A DNA stretch of 64,000 nucleotides, from the NCBI RefSeq assembly GCF_000745315.1, contig NZ_JQNQ01000001.1, positions 1,922,001 to 1,986,000 of the forward strand, given 5' to 3'. Both the position numbers and the translations under genes were made by a program. Each line of letters starts with the position of its first letter. Positions within the stretch are counted from its first letter, which is position 1. Source of the stretch: Salegentibacter sp. Hel_I_6 (GTDB lineage Bacteria > Bacteroidota > Bacteroidia > Flavobacteriales > Flavobacteriaceae). The notes under the pieces are model-generated. The model did not search any database, was not told where the DNA came from, and saw only the letters and a program-made list of their open reading frames with translations. Shown here in pieces: positions 63,060 to 64,000 of this stretch.

Positions 63060-64000
63060 TCACTCCTCTGTTTTTCTTTTCTCGTTGAATAAATTCAGTT
63101 TTCTTATCCAGCCGGTTTTTCTTTCCAGCATAAATACATCCAGCAATAACAAAAAGATTGCCAAACCTACAAACCATTGAAATTGCGATTTATAATCGGC
63201 AAATTGCTTTGCTTCAAATTCTGTTTTTTCAATATTCTGAAGCGCTTCCTGTACCTTTTCGGTAACTTCTGAAGTTACGCTTCCATCAATATACTCTCCG
63301 TTTGTTTCTTCTGCAATTTGTTTAAGTACTTCTGCATCCAATTTGGTAACAACGGTTTCACCCTGATTATCTTTTTTGTAATTCTGCACTACGCCATTTC
63401 TTTTTATGGGAATTGGCCCTCCTTTAGCAGTCCCCACACCAATAGTATAAATCTGGATACCGGCATCTGCAGCTTTTTCTGCCATATCTTCGGCATTACC
63501 CTCGTGATCTTCCCCATCACTAAGAATAAACATTACCCGGTTGGTTTGCTGATTATCGTCAAAAAAACCTGTAGCAAGGTCTATGGCATCTCCAATGGCA
63601 GTGCCCTGTGAAGAAAGCATATCGGTATTTAAACTTTCCAGAAACATCTTTGCAGAGCCATAATCTGTGGTAATAGGTAACTGCGGGAAAGCGCTCCCTG
63701 CGTAGGCGATAATTCCAACACGGTCACTCCCAAGGTTTCCTATAATTTGTCTTACCAACTGCTTAGATTTTTCTAATCTATTTGGAGCTATATCTTCAGC
63801 CTCCATACTTTTTGAAACGTCTATAGCGAAAACAATATCTACACCTTCCCGTTTCACGGTTTCCAGCTGTGAGCCCACTTTAGGATTTACCAATCCCAAA
63901 ACCACACTACTCAGTGCCAAAAGTATTAGCAAAAGTTTTAAGAATGGCTTAAAAGAAGATCGGTTGGGAGCAAGGAAGCTTAGCAACGGCGGCTGGGCAA
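63060..64000 (-). CDS. batB: BatB: VWA-domain protein, 5' end cut
   Basis: The frame is open to the end of the window (at least 312 residues; its ATG lies beyond). A membrane helix (PFLKLLLILLALSSVVLGL) is followed by a VWA domain with the MIDAS motif DVSKS, the segments NLGSDRVGIIAYAGSAFPQLP and FILSDGEDHEGN, and a C-terminal membrane helix (FVGLAIFLLLLDVFML). It is the VWA component of the bat operon. TTG at 63986 is an internal codon, since protein-like sequence (AQPPLLSFLAPNR) continues across it. Confidence 0.9.
   Translation of the reverse strand, partial: AQPPLLSFLAPNRSSFKPFLKLLLILLALSSVVLGLVNPKVGSQLETVKREGVDIVFAIDVSKSMEAEDIAPNRLEKSKQLVRQIIGNLGSDRVGIIAYAGSAFPQLPITTDYGSAKMFLESLNTDMLSSQGTAIGDAIDLATGFFDDNQQTNRVMFILSDGEDHEGNAEDMAEKAADAGIQIYTIGVGTAKGGPIPIKRNGVVQNYKKDNQGETVVTKLDAEVLKQIAEETNGEYIDGSVTSEVTEKVQEALQNIEKTEFEAKQFADYKSQFQWFVGLAIFLLLLDVFMLERKTGWIRKLNLFNEKRKTEE

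Noticed and set aside
1..64000. CRISPR arrays, IS elements and prophage genes
   Set aside because: No regularly spaced repeats, transposase, integrase or phage structural genes were found on either strand.

Overview
The window looks like chromosome from a member of the Flavobacteriaceae (Bacteroidota). The evidence is the AT-rich sequence, the -7 boxes of the TAnnTTTG type with TTG at about -33, weak Shine-Dalgarno signals, several family-typical proteins (DUF3109, DUF4412, DUF3078, DUF4249, DUF2490, GH97, BatB-E) and intergenic repeats of a kind common in Flavobacteriia. A marine or saline genus near Salegentibacter or Gramella would fit, but the genus cannot be fixed from sequence alone. 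There is no phage, IS element, CRISPR array or rRNA. One tRNA-Arg(CCU) and one TPP riboswitch are present.

Layout: 0-5 kb holds a cut hypothetical gene, a HupE/UreJ membrane protein, a dCMP deaminase translationally coupled to an S41 protease, a short flavoprotein and a MarC pair. 5-9 kb holds small envelope and secreted proteins. 9-15 kb is a nucleotide and isoprenoid block: an aberrant ribonucleotide reductase R2 protein, dgt, a DUF3078 protein, dxs and tadA. 15-18.7 kb is one 1195-residue protein with a degenerate metallophosphatase region, a kinase-like middle and a BamA-like barrel. 19-25 kb carries a polymerase-like membrane protein, a hemerythrin, a short-chain fatty acid permease and a GH97 glucosidase. 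24.8-31.3 kb is a four-gene TonB-receptor operon. 31-36 kb has a secreted Gfo/Idh/MocA protein, a lipoprotein and a TPP-riboswitch operon (pnuT plus an acyl-CoA-dehydrogenase-like flavoprotein). 36-46 kb has secreted proteins, M28 and S9 peptidases, a class V aminotransferase, a repeat cluster and a Cys/Met-metabolism PLP enzyme. 46-57 kb is mostly housekeeping (ArsC-like, EamA, YheT-like hydrolase, yicC-gmk-nadD, LysM protein, gpsA, pheS, CvpA). 57-64 kb has a SulP transporter and the batB-C-D-E operon, cut by the window end.

Most notable: the R2 protein at 9.1-10.0 kb keeps the radical tyrosine and the electron-transfer Trp and Asp but has lysine at two of the metal-ligand glutamates. It sits directly before dgt and has no R1 or NrdI beside it. 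That recalls, without matching, the metal-free class Ie R2 proteins. The second is the 1195-residue BamA-like fusion, whose metallophosphatase motifs have nearly all lost their metal ligands and whose middle has a GDWDRH...RDRD pattern like atypical secreted kinases. Smaller leads are a flavoprotein under TPP-riboswitch control, long inverted repeats enclosing conserved inserts between convergent genes, a lipoprotein with two His/Cys repeats, and a membrane protein whose reading frame extends upstream of any canonical start.
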